Assembly (NCBI GenBank): GCA_900109435.1
Contig: FNZT01000008.1
Span: 186,356 to 219,869 of the forward strand
Source: Ruminococcus sp. YRD2003
Lineage (GTDB): Bacteria > Bacillota > Clostridia > Oscillospirales > Ruminococcaceae
DNA: 33,514 nt
Reading direction: 5' to 3'
Part shown: piece by piece, positions 1-8,869 of the stretch
How the letters are laid out: each line of letters starts with the position of its first letter
Position numbering within the stretch: the first letter of the stretch is position 1
Position numbers and translations under genes: made by a program
The notes under the pieces: generated by a model
What the model was told of the DNA's origin: nothing
What the model saw: the letters and a program-made list of their open reading frames with translations, nothing else
The model's database searches: none

Positions 1-316
1 CGGAAGCAGTTGTTGATGTAGCCTTTGTAGTGCTTGCAGTCATGGAAGCAGTAGTTGTTGTTGTGGACTGCTCGCCTGTGCCAGAAGCAGTTGTTGATGT
101 AGCCTTTGTAGTGCTTGCAGTCGTGGAAGCAGTAGTTGTTGTGGACTGCTCGCCTGTTACGGAAGCAGTTGTTGATGTAGTTTTTGTTGTGCTTGCTGTT
201 GTGGAAGCAGTCGTCGTTGTTGTGGACTGCTTGCCTGTACCGGAAGTTGTCGTTGTTGTTGTCGTGGTTGATGAAGTGGCCGTTGTGGAATCAGTCGTTG
301 TCGGCTTTTCGCCTGC
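1..316 (-). repeat. Imperfect tandem repeats coding a Thr/Ser linker
   Basis: Three units of 81, 78 and 81 nt (1-81, 82-159, 160-240), then a degenerate fourth unit, encode 26-27 residue repeats of the form GTGEQSTTTTTAS..ASTTKATSTTAS within the large LRR gene. Length differences are whole Thr codons, so the frame is kept. The array continues past the window edge. It is a flexible, probably glycosylated spacer. Confidence 0.85.
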
Positions 317-3300
317 CTTGATGACTATTTCTTTTATTACATTTCCGTTTTCATCATGGAGAATACCATCCTTTTCAACGACCTCACCCTCGGGAGAAGC
401 AACATAGCAATCCTCAAGGGTCAGCTTATTTGTAGAAATAGCAAATTCTGTAACCTTTATTGTTATATCCGAGTTGATTACCGTAAGATTCACGTCTGCG
501 TCTGCTAAAAAACCGACATCACCGTTCATATCAATACTTGCATTTTTTATTGTAAGGTCTTTTATGTATCCTATGCATATTCGTGATTCATTTACAAGTT
601 TCAGCTTTCCGGAACCGGTAATAGTCGTTGCACCGCACATAATAAGCAGCGGGGCGTTTTCATCTTTAGTACGTGTCAACGTTGAATCCTTCTTGACGTC
701 AATTGTAAGACCTTCTATCCGGCTGAATATGCTCTCCTCTAAGTCAACGTCCCCGTTAATGCTGAGGGTTTTGGCTGCCGGGTCGTATACGAGCTCCTTC
801 TTGCCGTTTCCGAGGATATCCTGACAGTTGTCGGAGGATACCTGTATGCCGTCATCTCCGTTTACCCAGAGGTCGTAGAACTCAACAGCTTTCTTCGTCC
901 TGACCTGAAGAATCGTCGTATTATCGGATGCTACATTCTGGTCATAGAATCCGGGCTGAATGAATACTGTGTAGAGATTATCTGCCTCGAGACCCGAAAG
1001 AGTAGCGTGTGTGGGGTCTTCCGCGTTTACTTCCCAGTTTTTCTCGGGGATCATATTGTTCGCGTCTCGCATAGCTGAAATAGCTGAGCCGATCGTCTCG
1101 CCGTATTTTTCCGTGACAGCTGCTATTATTTCCTTTTCTGTTTTACCATCATTCATCATCCCGGTGGCTTCTGCAATTGCAGGAAGGATGTCAAGACCTG
1201 TAATGTCGGGGACATTCTTAAATGTCATTATATGACTCTCAGGCTTAGTGGGGAAATAGTCCCAGGTGAGCGTGAACTGCTTCTCCTGAATGTCGGAAGC
1301 TCTCAGATTCTCTACCTTCGCAGATAATGTCCTTACCTGGAGCTGCGAACAGCAGTTTTCATTGCATATCGCCCCGTCGTATTTACAAGGCTTGACTATG
1401 AGTGTATAGAGCGTGTCGGGTTCGAGTTTCTCTACCGCCATGCTGAGTTCGCCGGGAACGCTTATCAGTTTGTCTTCCCGATGGATAATATTGCCCGAAT
1501 CATAGTAAGCCGCGGCTATTTCGGCGAATGTCTCATCATACTTTTCGGAAAAGTATTCCCTGACATCTTTAAGAGCCTTTTCAACTGCCAATTTGTCCGG
1601 CATACCGTCTTCGATATAGGAATTTATATTTTTTTCAAACTCATCCTTATACTCATCAGCGATATTGATAACAGAATTGATATTATAGCCATTCAGCTCA
1701 GGGATATTCTTGTATACCCTGATGCATACTCCATAGCCCTCGGGCATAGCGTCCCATGAAGTGTTAAATGAAACAGGTGTAACATCGGTCGCATTGAAGT
1801 TCTGTACCTTCATAACCTTTGTGGTCGCGTATGCATTTGAAACGCTGACAGTCTCAAGAGCAGCGTTCTCGGAATGAGGCATAACGTAGAATGTGTAATC
1901 CTCAGCAGGATAAAGTCCGTCTATCGTTATCTCGTTTTCTGTCGTATTGATAAAGGTCATGCCGGTATCGCCGAATGCAGGGTGGATACGTGTCATGAGA
2001 GTTGAATCGTCGACCTTCTCACTCAGTTCAGCGAGGTTATCAACGGGTGCATCGCCAAGAAGACCGAATACGTCAACGGAATCAACACCGGCAGGCATAT
2101 CCCAGCTGAGCTTCACGCTCGTTGCTTTAATATCGTCCTCGGAGATAGTGAGATTTTCTATTGCAGGCAGAGGAGTCACGAACGAGCTTTCGTATGTTTC
2201 CTCAGAAAATACGCGCATAGGTTTAGACGCACCCTGAGACTTATAATAATATGTGTTCAGACAGAGCTTATAGTTTTTTCCTGCTGCAAGCTCTGTGAAC
2301 GTATACGAAGTGGTATCGGCAGGTATAATTTCATGTACAAGCTCATTATCATCACCGTCTTTTAATATGAGCTTAACTCCTCTTGCATTGACAGTATCCC
2401 ATGAAACAACAGCGCCGTCTGAGGTGATATCAGTTATCTGTACATTCTCGGGAACGAGAGTATATCCGGGAACGATATTGAAATGCTCGTCCTCTGCGCC
2501 GCAATCCTTGCACTTTCGGCAGGTGTAGCCGTCTTTGCCGAAATCAGGCAATTCTGTATGATAGAGATATTCACCGTTTGCCTTGACTTTCCATGTGTGA
2601 CCTGTTGCGGGGATAACTACTTCCTTAGTCTGTATGCAATTTTTACACTTTACTGTTCCTGTGCCATCCTCTGTGCAGGTAGCAGGAGTGATCGCTGTGA
2701 TTTTATCCATATCCCAGTCGTGAGCGTCAGGGTCTAATGCTTCTTCTTTTGTATTGCAATTCAGACAATAACGGACCTTTCGGCCGCAGTTTGTATCATC
2801 GCTCAGCCAGCCGCCCCATGCGTGATTTTCGTTCATTTCGCAATCAGCGTCGACCACGGCAAATGCAGCATGACCAATACCAACGCCGAGTTTCGGATCT
2901 CTTGTTGAGATCGTTACCAGCGCCTCTCCAAGCTCAACATTATTGGAGTAGGAAACGTTATACTTATTAAGTTCATCTGCCGAAAGAGGCTTGTCAAATA
3001 ATGAGGTCAGCGCAGGTGTCAAAGGCTCGCCTACCATATAGTACATACAGTATTCTGTGCCGCCTTCGACCTTATCCGGGTCAGCAAAGCTGTAATTGAT
3101 AAAATCAGTCGTGATCTCTTCATTAAGGTCAGGCACAGCAACGAATTCATCATTGCCACTGTATTTTGTTACATAATTCTCGGCAATGGAATCACCGTAA
3201 ACAATGACCTTATTGTCAGAGGGGGCGATATTGTAGATCTCACTGCCTGTTGACTTAAAGCCGATTCCGGTGTCTCCAAGATAATAGTTTTGCAGTCCAT

Positions 3301-5317
3301 TCGGCAGAGCTACCCACTTGAGCTGCGGCATATCGAGGAATGCGAACATACTGATGTGTGTCACGTTTCCGGGAACATATACGCTCTTGATGTTAGTGCC
3401 GCGGAACGCCTCGCCGGATATATACTCGAGCGAGTCGGGGAGCTCTATCTCAGTCAGCCCTTCACAGCCATAGAATGCGCCCCAGTTTATTATCCTGACA
3501 CCTTCGGGGATAGTCACGCTCGTGAGCTTTGAGCTTCCTATGGGCGTATCAAACATACGTCCGGGTATCTCAGTGATATTATCTCCGAATTCAGCCGATA
3601 CTACGCCCGGGAACGTGCAGGGGGAAACTCCGTCGGTCACCTTGCTCGCATTGAATATGAGCTTGTCGATAGTCGGGTAACCTGCCGCTATCTCTTCGTC
3701 ATCCCTAAATGTAGATGACGAATTATAGCCGAAGAGATCATTGGGTATCTTGGTCACTTTATCTGTGATAGTAACGGTGCCGATATGAGCGTTCTTGAAT
3801 ATCTCACCGACTCCGTCATAATGAGAGGTGATGTCTGTATCTATCACGAGCTCATCTATCTCAGCGCCCCTGAATACGCAGCTGGAGAGTTCGATAGGCA
3901 CGCCGTCGTCAGAAGAATTCGTGATGGTGAGCCTATTTATCTTTGCTCCCTCGAACGCAGACGAATCTATCTTCTTTATATATTTGCCGTCGATGACGGG
4001 ATATCTGAGATCTGTTCCGCTGAATGCGAAGGATTCTATATGCTTTGCACCCAGTATTGCAGGGATATTGCCTACGTAAATACTATCGATACCCTGAGGG
4101 CATACTGCAACGGTGAAATTGTCATCGCTGAATTTCCTGTATACTATACCGTTCAGCGAGACAAAACCACCTGTCATATCCTCGAGCTCAAGATATTTGA
4201 GGTTCGGGCAGTTTACAAATGCCGTCGGCTCAAACTCTGTACCCGCAGGGATAGTAATACTCCCCTTTATTCCCGAGCCGCTGAATACTGAAGGTTCGAT
4301 TTTCTTCAGAGTCGAAGGAAGCTCAGTAAACTCAGCTTTCGGGCAGTTATAGAACGCACCGTATTTGAGCTCCTCGACCTCGGGCAGAGCGTTCAGTTTA
4401 AGGCTCGTACAATCCCTGAATGCCTGATTATATATTGCTTTGACCTTTCCGAAATCGACAGTTTCAAGAGCATTACAATATCTGAAGCAGTTTTCTGAGA
4501 TGTGGTCAATGCTCTTCGGGAAAACGACACTCTTCAGAGCCTTGCACTCTGAGAATGCATCTCTTGAAAGATCAATGCCGGTGTTATCGTAGTCGAATTC
4601 AACGCTTCTGAGCGCTTCACAGCCGCTGAAAGCTGACAAGCCTATGCTTCTGAGATTGCTCAGCACGCCAAATTCAAAGCTTTCGAGCTTATTACAGTCC
4701 TTGAAGGCATTTGTTCCGATAGAGCTGAGCGCAGGATTTTTGATGTAGAATTTACTCTCAGCTTCGTTATCCTCATTGATGATAAGGCTGCGCCTGTCAA
4801 AGCTGACAGAAGTGAGATTCTCGCAGTCCTTGAAGTCTTCATCGCTTATCTTTTCGACCGAAGCAGGGAGCATCAGCTTTTTGATTTTCTTGTTGCCTGC
4901 AAAAGCATTTCTTATGCTCACAACTTCGTAATTATCAACATAGGTCACGCCGTTTTCAGTTCGTATGGTCGTGACAGGGTACGGAATGAAAGGCTCTCCG
5001 TTTTCACCTTTATACCATCTGATCTCGTAACCATGATAGCTTATGACCAATGTTCCCGAATTATACTTTTCCACCGTTTCTGACTCGTAAACTGTGAAAT
5101 TTTTCCAAAGAGTTTTTATGAAAGTGTCTTTTTCAAACGGTGTCATACTCGGCTCAGCAGTTTTTGCCGTTCCGGTCAGAGCAGGCGCGCTGACAACGGC
5201 AGCCTTCGCTGAGAGCACAGCGCTCCCGAGAGCGCCCTGCGGCAGGTCTGCGAAGTTCCACAGCAGCATTGCCGCTGCTGCCGTACCTGCTAAGATACGG
5301 CGTTTCAGTTTATTCAT
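1..5317 (-). CDS. Secreted BspA-type leucine-rich repeat / Fn3 surface protein, C-terminus outside window
   Basis: About 1,772 residues are visible with no stop; the 3' end lies left of position 1. The start follows AGGAGG at good spacing. Residues 1-45 form a signal peptide (MNKLKRR, then a hydrophobic Ala/Leu run). Residues ~135-680 hold many LRR_5/BspA repeats of the type 'F..C..L..V.....I..IG..AF'. Residues ~830-945 are Cys-rich with the 'CTEDG' and 'GHTW' signatures common beside BspA domains. Residues ~955-1450 resemble four fibronectin type III modules, each with a 'V.W' strand. Residues ~1470-1650 look like a beta-helix or adhesin-like segment, followed by a Thr/Ser linker. Such proteins are cell-surface binding proteins in Ruminococcus; linkers of this kind often precede a dockerin or anchor, which cannot be seen here. 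It is the last gene of a four-gene run. Confidence 0.9.
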   Translation of the reverse strand, partial: MNKLKRRILAGTAAAAMLLWNFADLPQGALGSAVLSAKAAVVSAPALTGTAKTAEPSMTPFEKDTFIKTLWKNFTVYESETVEKYNSGTLVISYHGYEIRWYKGENGEPFIPYPVTTIRTENGVTYVDNYEVVSIRNAFAGNKKIKKLMLPASVEKISDEDFKDCENLTSVSFDRRSLIINEDNEAESKFYIKNPALSSIGTNAFKDCNKLESFEFGVLSNLRSIGLSAFSGCEALRSVEFDYDNTGIDLSRDAFSECKALKSVVFPKSIDHISENCFRYCNALETVDFGKVKAIYNQAFRDCTSLKLNALPEVEELKYGAFYNCPKAEFTELPSTLKKIEPSVFSGSGIKGSITIPAGTEFEPTAFVNCPNLKYLELEDMTGGFVSLNGIVYRKFSDDNFTVAVCPQGIDSIYVGNIPAILGAKHIESFAFSGTDLRYPVIDGKYIKKIDSSAFEGAKINRLTITNSSDDGVPIELSSCVFRGAEIDELVIDTDITSHYDGVGEIFKNAHIGTVTITDKVTKIPNDLFGYNSSSTFRDDEEIAAGYPTIDKLIFNASKVTDGVSPCTFPGVVSAEFGDNITEIPGRMFDTPIGSSKLTSVTIPEGVRIINWGAFYGCEGLTEIELPDSLEYISGEAFRGTNIKSVYVPGNVTHISMFAFLDMPQLKWVALPNGLQNYYLGDTGIGFKSTGSEIYNIAPSDNKVIVYGDSIAENYVTKYSGNDEFVAVPDLNEEITTDFINYSFADPDKVEGGTEYCMYYMVGEPLTPALTSLFDKPLSADELNKYNVSYSNNVELGEALVTISTRDPKLGVGIGHAAFAVVDADCEMNENHAWGGWLSDDTNCGRKVRYCLNCNTKEEALDPDAHDWDMDKITAITPATCTEDGTGTVKCKNCIQTKEVVIPATGHTWKVKANGEYLYHTELPDFGKDGYTCRKCKDCGAEDEHFNIVPGYTLVPENVQITDITSDGAVVSWDTVNARGVKLILKDGDDNELVHEIIPADTTSYTFTELAAGKNYKLCLNTYYYKSQGASKPMRVFSEETYESSFVTPLPAIENLTISEDDIKATSVKLSWDMPAGVDSVDVFGLLGDAPVDNLAELSEKVDDSTLMTRIHPAFGDTGMTFINTTENEITIDGLYPAEDYTFYVMPHSENAALETVSVSNAYATTKVMKVQNFNATDVTPVSFNTSWDAMPEGYGVCIRVYKNIPELNGYNINSVINIADEYKDEFEKNINSYIEDGMPDKLAVEKALKDVREYFSEKYDETFAEIAAAYYDSGNIIHREDKLISVPGELSMAVEKLEPDTLYTLIVKPCKYDGAICNENCCSQLQVRTLSAKVENLRASDIQEKQFTLTWDYFPTKPESHIMTFKNVPDITGLDILPAIAEATGMMNDGKTEKEIIAAVTEKYGETIGSAISAMRDANNMIPEKNWEVNAEDPTHATLSGLEADNLYTVFIQPGFYDQNVASDNTTILQVRTKKAVEFYDLWVNGDDGIQVSSDNCQDILGNGKKELVYDPAAKTLSINGDVDLEESIFSRIEGLTIDVKKDSTLTRTKDENAPLLIMCGATTITGSGKLKLVNESRICIGYIKDLTIKNASIDMNGDVGFLADADVNLTVINSDITIKVTEFAISTNKLTLEDCYVASPEGEVVEKDGILHDENGNVIKEIVIKAGEKPTTTDSTTATSSTTTTTTTTSGTGKQSTTTTTASTTASTTKTTSTTASVTGEQSTTTTASTTASTTKATSTTASGTGEQSTTTTTASMTASTTKATSTTAS

Positions 5318-5334
5318 AGTCTCTCTCCTCCTTG

Positions 5335-5760
5335 TCACTGTTCCTTGGTAAGACGATAAGTCATAAGCTCAATTCCATCGGCGGTCTCCGTTATCTCCAC
5401 CCAAGAAGAAACCTCCTCGCCGAGCACCTCGCCCTTGGCTTCGCTGTCGAAGAAGAACTTGCCGTCCTCTTCCTTCCACGCCTTCTCTTCGAGTATCATC
5501 GTGGATCCGTCATAGAGAGTTAGCTCACCCGAAGCCGCTTCAGCTTCTATCTCCTCCTTCGGAACGTCAGCAGGTATCGGCATTACAACGAGCACCTTGC
5601 CGTCCTCGGTGAAGATGTAGCTGTATGCGAGCGACTCCTTTACGTAGTCCTCGGCATTCTCGTCTGCGAGAATGTCAGCCGCGCTCCGCCAGTCAAGCTT
5701 TAATGTCTTGCTGTTGAAGACCTGTGTCTCGGCAATGTTCCATTTTCCGATGATTTCCAT
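5335..5760 (-). CDS. Small conserved protein, lipocalin-like paralogue B
   Basis: 141 residues, starting MEIIGKWNIAETQVF after an AAAGGAGG site. There is no signal peptide or membrane segment. It shares with its upstream neighbour the N-terminal pattern 'GKW.I....VF......WR...D(I/V)LADEN', a central 'F.EDGK.L...P' and a 'WKEE.GK.(F/Y)' strand. The 'GKW' start, the all-beta pattern and the length recall small lipocalin-like proteins, but this is a resemblance only. It sits 17 nt upstream of the large LRR gene and 36 nt after its paralogue, so the three are probably co-transcribed. Function unknown. Confidence 0.75.
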   Translation of the reverse strand: MEIIGKWNIAETQVFNSKTLKLDWRSAADILADENAEDYVKESLAYSYIFTEDGKVLVVMPIPADVPKEEIEAEAASGELTLYDGSTMILEEKAWKEEDGKFFFDSEAKGEVLGEEVSSWVEITETADGIELMTYRLTKEQ

Positions 5761-5796
5761 AATAATTCCTCCTTTATCCTAACGGCTCATGCCTGT

Positions 5797-6171
5797 TCAG
5801 GCTTTTTCGACCCTGTGCATATCGAAGAGTATGAAGCCGTCTCCGTCGGGAACTATCTCGTTCCATTCGGTATTGCCGTTCTCGAATGCGGCGATGTAAA
5901 GCTTTCCGCCCTCTTCCTTCCACTCAGACGACTTCATCAGATCGTAGTCATCATCGTAGCTCTCTGCCTCGCCGTCAGGAGCGATACCCTTGGGAATGAG
6001 CATGAGTGCCTTGCCGTCCTCCTCGAACACGTAGACAGTGCGAGCCATGCCCTTCTGCATTGGGTGGACATTTTCGTCAGCGAGGACGTCCGCGACCTTT
6101 CGCCAGGTCTGCTTGAAGCTCATATCAAAGACATTTGCGTCTGTTATCTTCCATTTTCCGACAATACTCAT
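5797..6171 (-). CDS. Small conserved protein, lipocalin-like paralogue A
   Basis: 124 residues from MSIVGKWKITDANVF. The open frame extends 27 codons further upstream, but the ATG at 6171 has AAGGAGG at 5-6 nt and matches the start of the downstream paralogue, so it was chosen. It has the same 'GKWKI...VF...WR.VADVLADEN' N-terminus, 'VFEEDGKALMLIP' centre and 'SEWKEEGGKLY' strand as the 5335-5760 protein. It is acidic and cytosolic by composition. It lies 11 nt after the DUF6935-like gene. The tandem duplication suggests a local expansion; function unknown. Confidence 0.75.
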   Translation of the reverse strand: MSIVGKWKITDANVFDMSFKQTWRKVADVLADENVHPMQKGMARTVYVFEEDGKALMLIPKGIAPDGEAESYDDDYDLMKSSEWKEEGGKLYIAAFENGNTEWNEIVPDGDGFILFDMHRVEKA

Positions 6172-6182
6172 ATTTTTCCTCC

Positions 6183-6746
6183 TTATGCCCACGGATCTGC
6201 GCTCTCGGGCTGTCTTATATCTGAAAGCAGGAACTGCTCCCAGAGGTACCATTTGCCGTCCTTTGCCTGCCTGAGCTGAACATACCTCGGAGAATCAGCT
6301 CCGCCGGACTGTATGAACATCTTGGCATATCCCTGCTCCTGATACGAATACGGGTTCTCGCTGACCTTTATCGTATACGGCTCAGCGGGAGTGTAGTCGT
6401 TCTGCGGCACAGCTCCGACGAAGTACGAGCGCGGAACATAGTCCTTGCCCATGAAACGGTCGCGTATGAACTGCTTGTCGTGCTCGGAAAGCGGCTGAGG
6501 TCCCTTGAGAGAGTTGAGCATCTGCAGTGAAAGCTCTGCGTTCTGCGGATAGAAGCACAGTGCAAGCACAGTGAGTGCTGCCGTATCGAACGGCGTTGCA
6601 AGCTGCGCCTGAGGCAAAGCCCTGAACTCATCAAGGGTATCCGGCAGTTTCGCGAACTGTACCTGAACTGTCTTGTTTCCGGCTGCCTTTACGGCATCGC
6701 GCGCGATACTTTCGGTCGTCTGTTTCAGCTTGTCAAATAGTCCCAT
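6183..6746 (-). CDS. DUF6935-like protein
   Basis: 187 residues, starting MGLFDKLKQT after TAAGGAGGAAC. An amphipathic N-terminus (~1-25) is followed by a conserved-looking domain with 'ALCFYPQN', 'LKGPQPLS..D.QFI.DR', 'GKDYVPRSYF.GA.P.N.Y.P..PY' and 'ADSPR.V.LR....GKWYLWE..LL.DIR.P...DPW'. I recognise this pattern as the family annotated DUF6935 in Clostridia, from memory. The aromatic C-terminal part resembles small secreted-enzyme or immunity-type folds, but no function is known. It is the first gene of the run that ends in the LRR giant. Confidence 0.75.
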   Translation of the reverse strand: MGLFDKLKQTTESIARDAVKAAGNKTVQVQFAKLPDTLDEFRALPQAQLATPFDTAALTVLALCFYPQNAELSLQMLNSLKGPQPLSEHDKQFIRDRFMGKDYVPRSYFVGAVPQNDYTPAEPYTIKVSENPYSYQEQGYAKMFIQSGGADSPRYVQLRQAKDGKWYLWEQFLLSDIRQPESADPWA

Positions 6747-6933
6747 AGTCTGTTCCTCCTTACAGGGTATATTATTATTAGTATATCTTTTATTTTACAG
6801 CAAGACCGTCCGCGAGGCAATAACGGAAGCCAAAGTTGACCCAAGAAGGTCATCTTTGTGCCAAATATTTATCAACAAATATGTACAAAGCTCACAAAGG
6901 GGCTGACACTGCTTTTCTACGTATAACAAAAAA

Positions 6934-6976
6934 CAGGCTGCCGGCTATAAACTTGCGTTTCATAGCCGGCAGCCTG
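6934..6976 (-). terminator. Strong rho-independent terminator of the sensor/regulator operon
   Basis: Arms 6934-6948 and 6962-6976 are a perfect 15-bp inverted repeat (CAGGCTGCCGGCTAT), followed on the minus strand by TTTTTTGTT. It lies about 35 nt after the response-regulator stop. A smaller GAGGGG/CCCCTC hairpin sits between them. Confidence 0.9.
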
Positions 6977-7008
6977 CGAAACTGCCCGAGGGGGACTCCC
7001 CTCAGTTA

Positions 7009-7641
7009 TTATACTTCACCGTGATTGATGACAAGTCCGCCGCCTCTTGCCTCGATCGCAAGCTGCAAGCGGCTCTTGAAGCCCGTTTTCGCGAGCATCT
7101 CTGCGATGTTCCGTTTTACCGTGCTTTCCGACATATACAGCCGTTCGCCTATCTCCTTGTTGGAGGCTCCCGCCATCAGCTCGCGCAGCACATCCATTTC
7201 GATGTCTGTCAGCTCTGTGCTGACGATACGCCCGAACTGTATCACAGGCATTGTTGTGGGATAGATGGATTCGCCTGCCATAGTCCTGTTCATTATCTCA
7301 AGAAGCGGCTGTTCCTGCACCTCCTTGTGCCAGAAGCTCTCAACGCCTATCTCCTTTGCCCTGTCGATGTAGGTGACCTCCGGCATAGAGGTAACAAGCA
7401 GTATCTTCACTTCGGGACGCTCCTGCTTTATCTGCCTTGCCGCATCAAGACCGTCCATTCCGATACCCATAACAACGTCCAGCAGCACGAGATCTATATC
7501 CTGTTCACAGCATATCCGGACAGCTTCCTCTGCTGTCTGTGCCATTCCTGCGAGCTCGTAGTCCGGCGAGCTTTTCACTGCCGTCTCGAACATCTGCCGC
7601 ACCATTTTCTGGTCATCGGCTATCACTATCCTGTATGCCAT
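7009..7641 (-). CDS. NarL/FixJ-family response regulator
   Basis: 210 residues. N-terminal receiver domain (~1-125): acidic pair D9-D10, phospho-acceptor D55 in 'LVLLDVVMG', Thr84 and Lys106. C-terminal LuxR-type helix-turn-helix (~137-203): 'LTDIEMDVLRELMAGASNKE' and 'STVKRNIAEMLAKTGFKSR'. It is a DNA-binding transcription regulator activated by phosphorylation. The ATG has AGGAGG at 9 nt and lies inside the 3' end of the histidine-kinase gene (29-nt overlap), so the two are coupled and should be cognate. It is the last gene of the operon. No target is visible; the adjacent LRR run is a candidate only by position. Confidence 0.95.
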   Translation of the reverse strand: MAYRIVIADDQKMVRQMFETAVKSSPDYELAGMAQTAEEAVRICCEQDIDLVLLDVVMGIGMDGLDAARQIKQERPEVKILLVTSMPEVTYIDRAKEIGVESFWHKEVQEQPLLEIMNRTMAGESIYPTTMPVIQFGRIVSTELTDIEMDVLRELMAGASNKEIGERLYMSESTVKRNIAEMLAKTGFKSRLQLAIEARGGGLVINHGEV

Positions 7642-8869
7642 TTTCGTATTCCTCCTGTGCTTTCTCCGGCAGATGAAGTATCATTTCAAACTGCGGAGAG
7701 CTGTTTATTGTCATCGTACCGCCTGTTTTCTCTGTCATGCGCCTGAGATTGGCAAGTCCGCCCGTCTCTTTCACAGGTGCGCAGGGCGGTGTGCCGTTGT
7801 TGGTGAAGCGCATAACATAACCGTCCGTTGTTTTTTCTACCGTTATATACGCAATATCGCCCTCAGCATGACGCAGGACATTGGTGACGTGGACGGTTAT
7901 CGCTGAGTCAACAACAGAGCTGAGCGTTTCATCTTCAGGGAGTTCGCCGCTCAGCTCGATCTGGATACCGAGACTCTCTGCGTGTGTCAGACTGAAAAAG
8001 CACGGCTCCTGCCAGCTTTCACGCTCTTCATCCTTCAGCAGAGCGATATTTCTCCGCCACAGCGAGAGCATTTCCTTTGTGTCGGTATTTTCGGGTGCGG
8101 CGAGAAAATGCTTGGTCATCAGCAGCATTTCGCCGAAGCTGTCGTGAATGTGCATCTTGATATGCAATGTCTCCTTGTCCATAATGATGTACTGTATCGA
8201 GGAGTTGAGCGCCTTCAGCCGCCGGTTTATCTTCTGCACCTTTTTCTGCTTTTCACGCAGCTCCTCTGTCAGTTGGTACTCCTGCGTGACATCGAAGGCA
8301 AGCAGCTCGTGTATCGTTCTGCCGTCAAGCTTATCTTCGCGGTGAGCAAAGCTGTAAGCCGAGCCGTCTTCCAAGCAGACAACGGGTGATCCCCTGCCTG
8401 AGAAAACGGATCTCTGAAATTTCTCTGCGTCCATAACGCTGCTGCCCGTAAGCTTGCAGGCAATGCTGTTCATTTTCCGATTTGTCAGCTTTGTAAGTCC
8501 GCCGTCCCAATAGAAGCATATCCCGACAGGCAGCTCGTCCATACATTCCTTAACGGACATCAGCGTCAGACTGCGTTTTCTTGTCCTGATACAGCTTATT
8601 ATCTCCATAATGGCAATCCCCGTCAAAACAAGGGCGATCAGCAAAATAACAACGGGCTTTTCTATAAACGCTCTGTTATGATATTCGATATGGTCGATCA
8701 ATACTTGTACCAGCAGCAGCGTGACAAGCATCTCTGCAAAAGAAAGCGCGATACGGCGAACATTTCCGTCCAGCAGCAGATGAATGATTATCGTCAGGAA
8801 GAATGCACAGCAACAAATCATCAGCCACAGCGTAAGTCCGCCTAAAATGCTCTGCATGATGCTATCCAT
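7613..8869 (-). CDS. Membrane sensor histidine kinase, HisKA_3/LytS-like
   Basis: 418 residues from the ATG with GGAGG at 8 nt; an in-frame GTG three codons earlier overlaps the ribosome site. Three hydrophobic segments (~7-32, ~42-60, ~72-93) are followed by a PAS-like region (~105-195), a coiled linker and the phosphorylation box 'HIHDSFGE' (His ~242, with the H-D pair typical of HisKA_3). The ATPase domain has an N-box 'VTNVLRHA' and a G-box 'TGGLANLRRM'. It overlaps the upstream sensor gene by 8 nt and the regulator by 29 nt. It should phosphorylate the regulator encoded at 7009-7641. Confidence 0.92.
   Translation of the reverse strand: MDSIMQSILGGLTLWLMICCCAFFLTIIIHLLLDGNVRRIALSFAEMLVTLLLVQVLIDHIEYHNRAFIEKPVVILLIALVLTGIAIMEIISCIRTRKRSLTLMSVKECMDELPVGICFYWDGGLTKLTNRKMNSIACKLTGSSVMDAEKFQRSVFSGRGSPVVCLEDGSAYSFAHREDKLDGRTIHELLAFDVTQEYQLTEELREKQKKVQKINRRLKALNSSIQYIIMDKETLHIKMHIHDSFGEMLLMTKHFLAAPENTDTKEMLSLWRRNIALLKDEERESWQEPCFFSLTHAESLGIQIELSGELPEDETLSSVVDSAITVHVTNVLRHAEGDIAYITVEKTTDGYVMRFTNNGTPPCAPVKETGGLANLRRMTEKTGGTMTINSSPQFEMILHLPEKAQEEYENGIQDSDSR

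Noticed and set aside
1..316. CRISPR-like tandem repeats
   Set aside because: Units are contiguous without unique spacers and keep a protein reading frame.
30..407. Valine-rich plus-strand reading frame of 125 codons
   Set aside because: It is the antisense of the Thr/Ser linker repeats of the LRR gene; poly-Val is the expected mirror of ACA/ACG codons and there is no ribosome site.
7021..7746. 241-codon plus-strand frame opposite the response regulator
   Set aside because: Shadow of the regulator and kinase genes; the minus strand shows full domain motifs, the plus strand none.
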